From assembly GCA_039545275.1 (NCBI GenBank), contig BCHS01000018.1:310001-374000 (forward strand): a stretch of DNA of 64,000 nucleotides. Direction: 5' to 3'. This document shows, one piece after another, positions 22,788 through 32,529 of this stretch; the stretch's first letter is position 1, and each line of letters begins with the position of its first letter. The position numbers and the translations under genes were made by a program. The notes below the pieces were generated by a model that was given only the letters and a program-made list of their open reading frames with translations, made no database searches and was not told where the DNA came from. This DNA is from Pseudomicrostroma phylloplanum. Taxonomy: Eukaryota > Basidiomycota > Exobasidiomycetes > Microstromatales.

Positions 22788-23354
22788 TTAGCGATAATGA
22801 TTTCTACGGTGGGGATCTTGACCCACCGATCCTGAGGTGTGCCAAATTCGTCTGTGATGGCGACGACGACCGCTGTAGTGCTGGCTGGGGCTTTTTGTCA
22901 ATGGTCGTAGCGTGACTTCCAGGGGTGTGGTGGTCGAGAGACAGTGATGGAGACAGTATGAGGAGTCGAACCTCAACGACGGGATAGTGTGTCGAATCGT
23001 TGTGTCATGTCGTGTGAGCCACGGCTGACCGAGAATCATCTGTTGACCAAGCTTGGTGACGATGAAATGGTGACTTTCCTGGTGACCATTAACATTCACG
23101 ACAAGAGTCGCGTACTCTGTACAGGGGGCGCTAAGTGGCATATTGTTCATAGAGAAGAGCTTGCGTTTGATGTGTAGAGGACGGGTTGGAAGACGGTGCG
23201 TTCGCACGACAGCCTCATCAATGAGGTCGGCCTCGGAGCCGTTGTCAACCAAGGCGAGGAGGGCAATAGGTGACTTCGTTGGATTTGAGGTTGAAACGAG
23301 GGCCGATACAAACTTCTGCTGTCCCATCCTGGGCTGCTCCTGAGGAATGGGCAT
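22788..23354 (-). pseudogene. retroelement aspartyl protease-like fragment
   Basis: A 188-codon frame starts 17 nt after the gag stop and lies in the -1 frame relative to gag. Near residue 36 it has LVDNGSEADLIDE, matching the D-T/S-G active-site region of retroelement proteases (here Asp-Asn-Gly). GQQMILGQPWL near 105 matches the second conserved block (ILG-x-PWL). After about residue 140 the sequence turns Arg/His-rich and stops, while another frame stays open for a short way, which suggests a frameshift after the protease. Reverse transcriptase, expected next, is absent. In the intact relatives this enzyme processes the Gag-Pol polyprotein. Confidence 0.65.
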
Positions 23355-23371
23355 TGAAGTGGTCGTGGCGC

Positions 23372-24520
23372 CTACTTCGCCTCTTTCGAAGTAGACGTTT
23401 CCGTAAAAGCGTGGTGGCCCTGGGTATGGGCGGTGAATTGGGCGCGTCCCTGCCCCGTACGAGGGCAGTTCCTGGCCAGATGGCCTTTCTCAGCACAGAA
23501 GTGGCATAAGCCCAGGATGACACGGCGTTTCAGTTCGTCTTCGGTGAGAGATCCGCAAGGGCCACTGCGGATGGCGTCTACTTCCATAGGTGCCGGTTCT
23601 GATCCGGCGAGGTGATTGTTGCGATCCCAGAACGGCTTACGACCTCCCAGCGGCACACGATTGGTGTCGGTGGCTGGAGCTGAGTATGCCAAAGGAGCTT
23701 CGTAGGTGTCTGTGTTGGCTTGAGCCCTCCTTTGACGGGCCAGATCACCGTCGATCTGGACGGTGACCGTGCTGATCTCATTGAAAGTGCTGAAGGATCG
23801 CCCAGAGATGACATTTTGGATTTCCAGCTTAAGGTGCTGTCTGTAGAAGATCACTTTCAGTTCCTCGGACATCTTGAGTCGTTCGGCTAGAGCGCCGAAG
23901 GCCGTCGAGTAGTCGCGGGCTGACCCGGTCTGCTTGAGTACTCTGAATCGTGCGACGACAGACTCAAGGTCGTTGAGATCTCCAAACTTGCTTCGAAGCA
24001 TATGCGCAAAAGATTGCCAAGACTGGAGCCACACCGGTGCATCGGGATCGTTGTCCTTCAGCTGACGTAGCAGCGGTCGAATCCAGGTGGCGGCGGGGCA
24101 ATCAGGTTGAAACTTGGTGGTGGCAAAAACGACCTTTTGGATTTCAGTCAAGCGAGGTTCGAAAAAGAACATGCTGTCCATTCCGTCGATAAAGGCGTCC
24201 ACTGCATCCTGGCTCATAGTTGAGCCTGTGAATTTTGCGGGGCTGTCAGGGCTAATGCCCAACATCGAGAAAGCTAGAGCAGAGCTGTTGCTTACTTCCG
24301 TTGCTCGAGGGGTCTGAAGACTGCAGGCTGCTTGGGTCGCTCGGGCACTTTCGTTTCCCTTCATCTCCACGTAGTTTGACAATGTACTCTGTCGATCTTC
24401 GATGATCAATTCGCGAAGCTTCTCCTTCAATTCGGTACGGTCTATGGAACCACCTGTGGTCTGGCTCTTCGCGGTGGCGAGCTTTACTAGTTTGTCAACG
24501 TGGACATCAATGTCTGTCAT
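23372..24520 (-). CDS. retroelement Gag protein with zinc knuckle
   Basis: The uninterrupted frame codes 382 residues. The middle (about 95-260) has the helical capsid-like region of Ty3/gypsy Gag, including FIDGMDSMFFFEP and ALAERLKMSEELKVIFYRQ. A CCHC zinc knuckle, CHFCAEKGHLARNC, lies near 339-352 and would bind the element's RNA. The frame being intact while the rest of the element is gone points to a fairly recent loss or to selection on gag; the former is more likely. An ordinary domesticated Gag gene is possible but unsupported. The gene runs opposite to the neighbouring regulator and secreted-protein genes. Confidence 0.8.
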   Translation of the reverse strand: MTDIDVHVDKLVKLATAKSQTTGGSIDRTELKEKLRELIIEDRQSTLSNYVEMKGNESARATQAACSLQTPRATEVSNSSALAFSMLGISPDSPAKFTGSTMSQDAVDAFIDGMDSMFFFEPRLTEIQKVVFATTKFQPDCPAATWIRPLLRQLKDNDPDAPVWLQSWQSFAHMLRSKFGDLNDLESVVARFRVLKQTGSARDYSTAFGALAERLKMSEELKVIFYRQHLKLEIQNVISGRSFSTFNEISTVTVQIDGDLARQRRAQANTDTYEAPLAYSAPATDTNRVPLGGRKPFWDRNNHLAGSEPAPMEVDAIRSGPCGSLTEDELKRRVILGLCHFCAEKGHLARNCPRTGQGRAQFTAHTQGHHAFTETSTSKEAK

Positions 24521-24734
24521 GGTGATGCCCCTTACAAGCCCAGGGCTCTCAGGATCTTTTGGACTGTAGGGAGAGACTGGGAAGTCGGCGAAGGAGACTA
24601 GGGATTCGGCGAAGGAGACTCGGAAGTCGGCAAAGGTAAGAGGAAGACAGGGGCTACTTCTAGGATTGGTGGTTGGTGAAATGGAGATGAACAGGAAAGG
24701 GTGGAAGATAACAGGCTCGAACTGAGTGAGATGG

Positions 24735-24802
24735 GGCCAGGGAGAGAAGAGGCGTAGGCTGACAGCGGACCGGATACTGAGACGAGGACACCCTTACTGG
24801 GG

Positions 24803-24861
<59 letters not shown>

Positions 24862-25045
24862 GGGCCCAAATGAGACGGACGACCCAGATGGATGACTGAT
24901 CAGTGAATGACCAGGACCCACGCGCTTCCTCTCCTGCACAGAAACACGTTGCGGGGCGAGAAGGTCCAATGGGAGGGATCACCCGGCGGTACGGGCGGGC
25001 GCTGTGCGGAGCTTGACTTACCGGCGGACGTATGAGTACGTAAGC
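24735..25045. repeat. LTR-like repeat fragment (type A), contains poly-G
   Basis: It starts GAAGAGGCGTAGGCTGACAG and ends GCGGAGCTTGACTTACCGGC, resembling the start and end of the copy at 25580-25835. A 54-nt run of G interrupts it. Confidence 0.55.
24806..24859 (+). repeat. 54-nt homopolymer of G
   Basis: Uninterrupted G from 24806 to 24859, preceded by GGGGGGA at 24799-24805. The length may be inexact because such runs are hard to sequence. It lies about 290 bp upstream of the gag start. Confidence 0.9.
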
Positions 25046-25094
25046 AATAGGTCACCCGGACCTGGCCACGCGTGCATATGGCCGCGTGTGGTAG

Positions 25095-25530
25095 GCCCTG
25101 GCGGGGAAAAGAGGGTCAAGAGGCCTAGACTGAAAGCTAAAGAGATACTGAGACGGGGACGGCGACGAAACTCGCCGTTGTACACCACGTTCGTGGGGCT
25201 ATCAGACCCCCTCACAAGAAAGTCTAGTCTAGTCAGAAGCATCTTCTCTCGAGCGTCGCAAGGCGATCTGACATGCGACTTCTCACATTCCATTCCAATC
25301 GCATAGGCTCAGAATAGCAAGGCTAAGCGTCTCAGGGGGGACGCCCATGCGAGAGAAGGGAGAAGGAGTAGGCCTGTAGGGTTGACCTCGATGCGATGCC
25401 GTCGGCGGCGCCCCGGGGCGTCGGATCTGCGCCTGCCTGCCTGCCTGCCTGCTTGCCTGCCTGCTTGCCTGCCCGCCTGCAATGCGACCCTCTCCTGCAT
25501 GGGTTGGTGCACGGATCGCGGCGCATGACA
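25095..25530. repeat. LTR-like repeat fragment, right copy (type B)
   Basis: Diverged direct copy of 22205-22545, with the 20-mer CTCGCCGTTGTACACCACGT at 25171-25190. It has expanded through a TGCC microsatellite at 25431-25480. Confidence 0.65.
25431..25480. repeat. TGCC microsatellite
   Basis: About twelve tetramers of GCCT/GCTT (CTGCCTGCCTGCCTGCTTGC and on) inside the right LTR-like copy. The left copy has only CTGCGCCTGTGC at this place, so the expansion came after duplication. Confidence 0.85.
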
Positions 25531-25579
25531 TGAATAGACTAGACAGGGGCTCCTTGGTTTGCAAGGGGTGGGGCTAAGA

Positions 25580-25835
25580 CGAAAAGGGGCAAGAGGCCTA
25601 GGCTGGAAGCTTAACGGACACTGAGACGGGGATGGGGACGGCGATTACGAGGGACGACTCAGAATGATGACCCATCCAGGGGGACCAGTCGCACGCGCCT
25701 CTCCCTCCTCCTCTCCCCTTGCCTCCCGCAAACAAACACGACGCGGGCCGACGCGGGGTGCGATGTGAGGGATCATCCGGCGGTGCGCCTGCGCGGAGCT
25801 TCACTTACCGGCGGGCGCATATGTGTTGCGTCGGG
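25580..25835. repeat. LTR-like repeat fragment (type A), outer copy
   Basis: It starts GAAAAGGGGCAAGAGGCCTA and ends GCGGAGCTTCACTTACCGGC, so it matches the type A copy at 24735-25045 at both ends but has no poly-G. This is the right limit of the repeat region. Confidence 0.55.
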
Positions 25836-26580
25836 GCGGGCGGGCGTAGATTGCCATCGAGGATGTGATGTGCACGCGATGTGATGCAAGCACCTGACCC
25901 AAGGCGAGGCAGGACTGACTGATGGACAAGAGGAGAGGAAGACGAGGTAGAGAAGGGGTGCAGATGTATGTACCATACTTCCCTGGCGAGACATTTGCTA
26001 CTGCGATTGCCCCCTTTGCTCCCTGCTAGTGCACAGCCGCGGGACAAGACAAGGCGGGACACATAGGAGGGCAGAGGCCAGTGATGTATGTGACGCAGTA
26101 AGTGCAGTCATGCGCTGAGCGCCATGCGGTCTGGACAAGATGGAGAGAGGGGTAACGGCCAAGGGAAAGACGATTGCTCTGGCGTTTGGTCCTCCGCCCT
26201 GCGCCCTCGTCGGCCGTGCGTAGGGTGGGTGTGCTGCGTCCAGTGTTCTTTTGTTCGGACGAGAGTTCCATCTGCTGCCTCCTCCTCTTTAGAGCCTCCT
26301 GTCCCGTCTGCCGCTGCCGTTGCCCCTTTTGTCTCAGACCCATTCGTACGACTTAACCCCCCACTCCCCCCTCACGACCTCATCTATCTTGGCCCCCCCA
26401 TCCCTCCCTTGCTTCACTTCACACTTCAACAACTATCTCACCTCACTGTCACTTCAGCCTTACGCCCATCTACCACTCACTCGGACACTCCTCGTTTGAT
26501 ACGAGGATCCACTCAGTGCTCAGCTACATACACCACACATCACCTCTCACTCTTCTCCTTCACACACCTACTCACCAGCC
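25836..26580. other. intergenic region, promoter of the secreted barrel protein
   Basis: The left part has no clear similarity to the repeats. From about 26340 to the ATG at 26581 the plus strand is strongly pyrimidine-rich with CACC and CTCAC strings, the look of a strong fungal promoter and leader. No TATA box or other gene was seen. Confidence 0.5.
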
Positions 26581-27387
26581 ATGCGCTCTTCAATCACCAT
26601 CGCAGCGCTCGCTGCCGTTGTCACCCTTGCAGCCTCGGCCAATGCAAGTCTTCACAAGCCCAACAACCACATTGCAATCCGCTCTGCTCTAGAGAACAAC
26701 GGCAACTCTGCCTCCTTCCTCAACAGCGCTACTGACGAGTTCGATGAGCTCGAGGACGAAGCAGACGCTCTCATCAAGCGCGAGGACTTTTACGACGATG
26801 ATGGCAAGGTCATCGAGATCTTCGACGATGGAGGTGACCCTGCTGGTGAAGACGAGGGCGCCGCCAGCCTCGTCAGGCGACGAAAGGCTGCTGCTTCTTG
26901 CGGTACCACCACCAAGAAGTCAAAGAAGACTACAAAGACAAAGGCACACGCCAATGCCAAGAAGGCTTCCTCGACCTCAACGTCTTCCTCCAAGGGCGAT
27001 CTCCTGTCCAGTCAGATCATGATCACATGGTACGCTAGCGAAGACCTGAAGAATCCCGCTTGCGGTACCGGCACTTGGGACCCCACCAGCAACGCCCACA
27101 TCGGCGCCATCGCCACTGGTTGGAAGGATGGCCCAGCCTGCGGCGAGTTCATCGACCTCTGCAACGAAGACGTCAAGCCTCACAAGTGTGTCACCGTACG
27201 CAGGGTGGACGACTGTGCTGGCTGTGACAACAACCACGTGGACTTGACCAAGGCGGCCTTCAAGGCTCTCAGCCCCTCTGGCGGCCTCGACGAGGGTATT
27301 GTGAAGAATCTGAAGATGTACAAGACCAAGAAGGCCAACCCTTGGAACTTGAGCCTCTTCGGTCCCATCAAGCTCAGCATCTGGTAA
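26581..27387 (+). CDS. secreted RlpA-like double-psi beta-barrel protein
   Basis: A single exon gives 268 residues. Residues 1-23 are a signal peptide (MRSSITIAALAAVVTLAASA, cleavage after ANA). A pro-like acidic region follows with dibasic sites, LIKR near 73 and LVRRRK near 99, that could be cut by a Kex2-type protease. A Lys/Thr/Ser linker comes next (about 105-142). From about 145 the barwin/expansin-like barrel is clear: ITWYASEDLKNPACGTGTWD, GPACGEFIDLC and VRRVDDCAGCDNNHVDLTKA, with paired cysteines. Fungal members of this family are small secreted proteins of the wall or host interface; some are induced in fruiting or infection. No expansin catalytic set is evident, and enzymatic activity is doubtful. 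It lies next to the retroelement region, as do many candidate effectors, but the role is inference. Confidence 0.88.
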   Translation: MRSSITIAALAAVVTLAASANASLHKPNNHIAIRSALENNGNSASFLNSATDEFDELEDEADALIKREDFYDDDGKVIEIFDDGGDPAGEDEGAASLVRRRKAAASCGTTTKKSKKTTKTKAHANAKKASSTSTSSSKGDLLSSQIMITWYASEDLKNPACGTGTWDPTSNAHIGAIATGWKDGPACGEFIDLCNEDVKPHKCVTVRRVDDCAGCDNNHVDLTKAAFKALSPSGGLDEGIVKNLKMYKTKKANPWNLSLFGPIKLSIW

Positions 27388-28240
27388 GCGAGGGTGAAAG
27401 CGCCCTTGCTTGCACCGACCGACTTGCGACTTCAGGGATCTCTCTACCTCAACGGTTCTTGTCTGTCACTCATCTCCTCACGACGACAGAATGGCGGCTG
27501 GCCCGCGGCTGCTTCCTCACTCGCGGCGCCTCGCCATTGTCACTTACGACCGACTCCATCATCATCATCATCTCTCACGAAAGGTCCCCTTGCCTCCTCT
27601 TCTCCTGCTTCGCTGCTGGCGACGCTGCTGTCCATTGCGCCCGTCTCATCCTATACCCATGAGCTCCCCTCAGGCTCTCCTCGTAGCATATGTGTTTCCA
27701 CTAGACCTCGGTACGAGCCTCGGGTACAGCTTCTCCAGCTTCTCCATCCCTTTCGCTTCTTCTTCTTCTTTCTCACTTGCTCTTCGTCTTCTTCGACGCT
27801 TTTTTCCCAGCTCTTGTTCCATGCTCAGCGCGGAGAGAACTGGCTTCTCTCCTGCCGCCCTCTCCCCATCCAATACGAAGAAATTTCCCCACTCCCCCAT
27901 GGCCTGTGCTATCGAGTGACGTCTGCGTCTGCACACCGTCTCCATCTGGCATTCCGCTGACAGTACGAGCTTCTCGGTGGCGCTGCTGTCCTTGGGTAGT
28001 GTAGCAGCCAGTCGATCCTCGTCAACGCTCCTCTCCAATCCACTCCACTTCACACAACCTCTCCTCTCCTTCACGGCTAGGCTGCTCGACATCCACCGCT
28101 TCACTCAGTCCAATCCTTCTGTTCTTCCTTGCATCGCAGTTGGCCAGTGCACACGAGCGGAGAGCGACAGTGTAGCATTGCCTCGGCCTAGCGAGGCTCA
28201 GCTCATCCACTGTTATTTGACTAGACCTCAGCAGCAGAGG

Positions 28241-28260
28241 GTGAGGTGAGGTGAGGTGAG
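28241..28260. repeat. four tandem GTGAG units
   Basis: Perfect (GTGAG)4. Each unit also resembles a splice donor core, but it lies in non-coding sequence. Confidence 0.8.
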
Positions 28261-28440
28261 TGCTGCTGTAGCGCCTTCCCCCCCCGCCCTCCCCGTCGGA
28301 GTGTTTGAATTCTTCTGGAGTGTTGATGTGTTGGATTTGGATTGGATATGTGGCGTGCAGGGCAGGTGCAGGTGCAGTGCGACGCGTGCCGTGCTGCGCT
28401 GAGCTGCTGTGCCGTGCAGGAGGCAGTGCGGAAGGCGGCG

Positions 28441-28454
28441 TGTGTGTGTGTGTG
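28441..28454. repeat. (TG)7 dinucleotide repeat
   Basis: Seven TG units in the upstream region of the BTG-domain gene. Confidence 0.85.
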
Positions 28455-28981
28455 TTGTGGGTGGCTGGCTGGCTGCTGGTTACTCTTCACCCCTTTCCTC
28501 CCCGCTCTGCTGGGAAGATGCAGGGTAGAGTTGCACACCTACATCCTACACACGAATGGCTCCCTCCCTGGCTGGGTGTGCCTCGCTGGCTGGCATCCAC
28601 CATTCATTCATTCCATCTGGCTTTTAAATCGGCATACATGCATGCCTGCAAGTAGCGAGGGGACCGGGGCAGGAGCCTCCTCACTTCTTCCTCGTCTACA
28701 TCGTGCTGCTCTCCACCATCCCAACTCCATCTTCATCTCTGGCTCGCCTCCCCCTTCCAACGTACTCCCTCTTGCATTGCATCCCTCCTTCCCTACGTTC
28801 ACTACTCACTTCTCCGTATCCCCCCACTCACTGGTCATCCACCAATCCCCTCACTTGCTCTCACTTGCCTCCTTCACTCTTGTTACGATACGACTTCCCC
28901 TTCACACCAGACTTGCTACCACATTCGCTCCTCCACGCCACTGCTCCATCCCTCGCTCCGCTGGCCATTCAAGCGTAGAGC

Positions 28982-28988
28982 ATATATA
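28982..28988 (+). promoter_or_regulatory. candidate TATA box of the BTG-domain gene
   Basis: ATATATA in the context GAGCATATATACCACC lies about 260 bp upstream of the start codon and is followed by a C/A/T-rich leader. It is the clearest TATA element in the window; it would give a 5' UTR of about 200 nt. Confidence 0.5.
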
Positions 28989-29246
28989 CCACCATCCTCG
29001 CATCAGCTACTTGCATCGCACCTCACACACTCTCACACTCTCATTACGACTTCTAGTTTCCCGACTCGGACACAGTCACAGTACCGACCAACGATCATAA
29101 CGACTAGCATCTCGCCACACCACTGCATCCCAACGTTCAGCATATCACGACATCTGCAAGCACAATACCAGATTTTCACACATCCCTGCTAGCTACTCCG
29201 CAAGCCTCTCACACTCCCTCACTCAGCTCCTATTCGCTCGCCCAAT

Positions 29247-31002
29247 ATGCACGCCGAAGTATCTTCCGCTGCCTCTCACCTCAGCACCCTCCTCCGTACC
29301 CGCCCTTCCTCTCCTCGACGATTAGAAGACTTCAAGACGGTTCTTGGCGAATCTCTGGAAGCTCGCTACTCCCGCCACACCTGGACCTCCTCTGACCCAG
29401 AAGCAGGCAGTGCGGCAAGGGCTCTCCACTGGCAACCTGGCCCAGGCGGTGAAGGTTGTTCCAGCCCCTTGTCCAAGGCCTGCGCCAAGTTCGGCGTCGC
29501 CTTTGGAGACAACGAGGAGTGGACTCTTTGGATTGACCCTGGCTGTGTGGCCATCCGAGATGGACCTGGACCTGGCAGAGTCAGCGCTTCCTCGTCGTCG
29601 TCGTCGATGACCGGAGCAGGAGGCTCATTCACTCCCACTCGCGGTGGACGTGCACAGCATGAAGGTGCCATTCGAGTCCTCTACGGCACCATGCCCCGCC
29701 CCAATGCTCCTCGCACCACCTACGCCTCGGCATCCCTCTTCCCCGCCTCTCGATCCAATGACTTTGCCCTCCCTTCACCTACGAGCCGGGCAGCCATCAT
29801 CCGCCGACCCGGTGCCGTCATCGGCTCCTCCGCTCCAGTCCCCTCGGTCAACGTTTGCCCTTCGACTCCAGCAGCAGCCTCCAATGCGCAGTACCAAGCC
29901 GTCCACGTCGACGTCAATGCGTCATGGTGTCGGGATGCGGGTGCTCCCAGCCTGGGCTACCAGCTCGCCTCTACCCGTCGTCAACCCTCTTCCCGCCCTT
30001 CTTCAGGCGACTCGAACCGCTCCTCATCTTCCAGCACCAACAGCAGCCGAAGTGACTCCAATGGATCCACCGCTTACAGCGCCCTGTCCCTCAGCGGCCT
30101 GCAGTCCCTCGATGGAGCTTCTTCTGCTGGCACTTCGATTCCAGCTACTTCCCCGATGCCTTCGACCCTTAGTTGGGAGAAGGTCGACGGCGACGCTGCA
30201 GGGCCAACACCCGCGGCCGTTGCCTTTTCCGTCCGCGACTTCGACGCTGTCAACGAGTTGGACCTGCAAGGACTGGGCCTCGACGATGTGGCTTTTGAAG
30301 ACGAAGTCGGTCCCGAGGACGCCTTCTCCGCCGCTGGCGATGCCGCCGACGAGGTAGACGACGAGCGACACGATGAAGGCGACGACACTCTGCGACCGCT
30401 TGACGGCGAAGACGCCGCAGACACCACCGTTGGAGCCGTCGCCATTCCGCTGATCAAGCCCGCCGCTCAGCCGCGACCCTCGATCAGCAGCCATGCTCGC
30501 ACGCGCTCCACGGCCTCGACGGCCTCGAGCGGCAGCGTCACCTCCTTTGACAATGGCAACGTCAAGGTCCTCGGCGGTGGTGTGAAGCTGGGCGGAAGCT
30601 CCAGCTCTAGCACGACCAGTCGAGCGGGCAGGTCTAGGGCACACAGCAATGCCTCGAATGGCTCTGCCTACAGTGGCAGTGGTGGCTACGCTCATCACGG
30701 TCAGCACCAGTACCAGCAGCAGCAGCAGCAGCAGCAGCAAACTTACTCCCAGGCAGGCCCGGCTTTTACTAGGGGCCACGTCAAGAATAGGAGCAGCATC
30801 AATGTCAATGCCCGCACCGGTGGATGGGCCGCTCAACAGCAGCAACAGCAACAGCAGCAGCAGCAGTTCCTACAGCAGCAGAATGGGTTGGGTCTGTCTG
30901 GCATGGACCCCCACTCTGCTGGTGCTGCTGTCAGCTACAGTTATGAAGAGGCTCAACGTCGAAGCAATGCCCTTGCACAGCGACTTGAGGACGCTCGATA
31001 CT

Positions 31003-31037
<35 letters not shown>

Positions 31038-31979
31038 GCTCAATGGTCAGCAGCCCCTCCCCCTTTCGTGAGGACCATGAGCTACCCGCCTCCCATGCAT
31101 ACTGAGCCCCTCACAACCGTTCCCCTGGCCAAGAGACGCAACCTTGCTCCTCCCCTCCCCAATCTGGGCTTGTCGGTGCCCTCTTCCTCTCAGCCGCAAC
31201 AGCTGCGAAGCACCAAGTCGAGTGGGTCCCTGAAGGCACAAGCGCTTCGTTCCGCCTACGCGGCAGGAGGCGGCGCTGCTCTCCCCTCTCCCGCACTGCA
31301 AAGCTTCCTCATGAGGTCCGAAAGTGCCGGCTACCCGCTGCAGCGCTCCGCGTCTTCCACCGCAACCTCGTCCACTGGCGAGGAGGAAGACGAGGACGAA
31401 GATGAGGATGACGAGGCGGCTTCTGGCTCTGGCTCGGGATCGGGAGAAGGAGAAGACTCCCTCTCTGGCAGCGGAGGCTCCTTGCCTTTGGATGGAAGCA
31501 GCAGCGGTGCCGATCACAGCGGCGGCAACGGCACCAAGCGAACCAGGACCCGCGGCAGGCGCACAAGAGGTAGGGGCACAGGAAGGGCAGCCAGGCGCGC
31601 CGCCGCCGCTGGTATGACGAGTGTGGGAGCCCTGCCTTCTCCTCCCGTGTCGCAGTCGGGCATCTTGGGCTCAGGCTTGGCGCCAGGCAAGAACGGACTG
31701 CCGGCGCTACCTTCGCCACCGATCTTCCAGCAGCAACAAGCTGGGCAGAGCTTCTACCCTCAGCACCAGCACCAGCAGCAGGCAGGGATGAGAATCGCGT
31801 CTATGCCTCCCCCTCCCCCTGGCGCTTCTTCTCTCCAGTACCAGCCTCAACCCCAGCAACAGCAGCAGCAGCGTCCCCACGGACATCCCATGCATGCCTC
31901 CCTCCCGCCCATTCCTACCTCTGCACCTGCGCCCAGTCACGGGCATGGGCATGGGCAGAGCTTTGCATATAGGACATAG
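29247..31979 (+). CDS. BTG/Tob-family (anti-proliferative) domain protein with polyQ tracts
   Basis: A single exon gives 910 residues. Residues 1-150 match the BTG/Tob domain block by block: HAEVSSAASHLSTLLRTRP (first helix), FKTVLGESLEARYSRHTW, ALHWQPGPGGEGCSSPL, KACAKFGVAFGDNEEWTLWI, DPGCVAIRDG and IRVLYGT. A Ser/Gly insert sits before the last strand. In animals this domain binds the CAF1 deadenylase of CCR4-NOT and promotes mRNA decay; the same role here is inference. The rest is disordered: Ser-rich, an acidic segment near 350-390, three polyQ tracts (about 488-498, 529-540, 585-597), a second acidic run near 715, and a basic RTRGRRTRGRGTGRAARR patch near 770. I saw no PAM2-type motif. 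The start fits because the domain begins at residue 2. Confidence 0.85.
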
Positions 31980-32529
31980 CCCGGCATGGGAATGGGTGGA
32001 GGGGTGGGGGTGCAGGGCTGGTAGAGGGTTCGCTCTTCGTCTCTCCTTCTCTGTCTCTTTCCTGCAAATCTCCCACGTTCGTTTATAAGGGATCAGGTTG
32101 AGCTTAGCGCTCCCTTCCCTTCCCTTCTATTCCCTCTCGGGACTCGTTTGTTTCCTTGGCTCTCATTTACTCATCTAGTCATCCATTTCGTCGTTCATTC
32201 ATTTTTACTCCAATCATTCATACAATTGCACTGCAATGCAATGCAATGCATCCGCCTTGCCCCTCCATTACATTGTGAGATCTCCCTGTGGTCCTGCATC
32301 ACACCACTCGCTAGAGGCTAGACTACTCTTGAAATTAGACTGCAGATATCGCGAGGGGCTCTTCCCGTCTGCTCTCGCGACAGATCGGGTGCTAGGACGC
32401 CGTGCGTCACTGCGAGGAGGGGAGGGAGTGCCGTCTATGCCACTGTCCCACAATGCGAAAGCGGTCAAAATCTATTCATACTTTGCTCTTAAGCTCGTAC
32501 AAGTCTGCCTTGTTCATGGTAATGCCCGC
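31980..32529. other. convergent intergenic region
   Basis: Two convergent 3' ends. It contains a short run of TGCAA units at about 32229-32250 (GCAATGCAATGCAATGCAT). Nothing else was seen. Confidence 0.5.

Larger units (their letters stand above)
22205..25835 (-). mobile_element. decayed LTR-type (Ty3/gypsy-like) retroelement region
   Basis: A minus-strand gag gene (24520-23372) and a protease-like frame (23354-22788) lie among diverged direct-repeat fragments (22205-22545, 24735-25045, 25095-25530, 25580-25835). No reverse transcriptase, RNase H or integrase was found, so the element is truncated and cannot move by itself. The repeats share the start GAAAAG-GG-CAAGAGGC and follow each other on the right side, which suggests nested or tandem LTR-derived pieces rather than one intact pair. 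The exact ends are uncertain. This is the only accessory segment in the window. Confidence 0.7.
27388..29246. other. 1.86-kb intergenic region upstream of the BTG-domain gene
   Basis: The region after the barrel-protein stop and before the ATG at 29247 is low in complexity and largely C/T-rich on the plus strand. Its open frames are translations of pyrimidine-rich DNA and resemble no protein. It contains a GTGAG repeat (28241-28260), a TG repeat (28441-28454) and a TATA element at 28982-28988. Confidence 0.5.

Noticed and set aside
22955..22985. tRNA T-arm-like string (GAGGTTCGACTCCTC on the minus strand)
   Set aside because: It lies within the protease coding frame, and no acceptor or anticodon arm can be drawn around it.
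28342..29100. 252-codon plus-strand frame
   Set aside because: It lies in the C/T-rich upstream region and leader of the BTG gene, crosses a TG repeat and the TATA element, and looks like noise.
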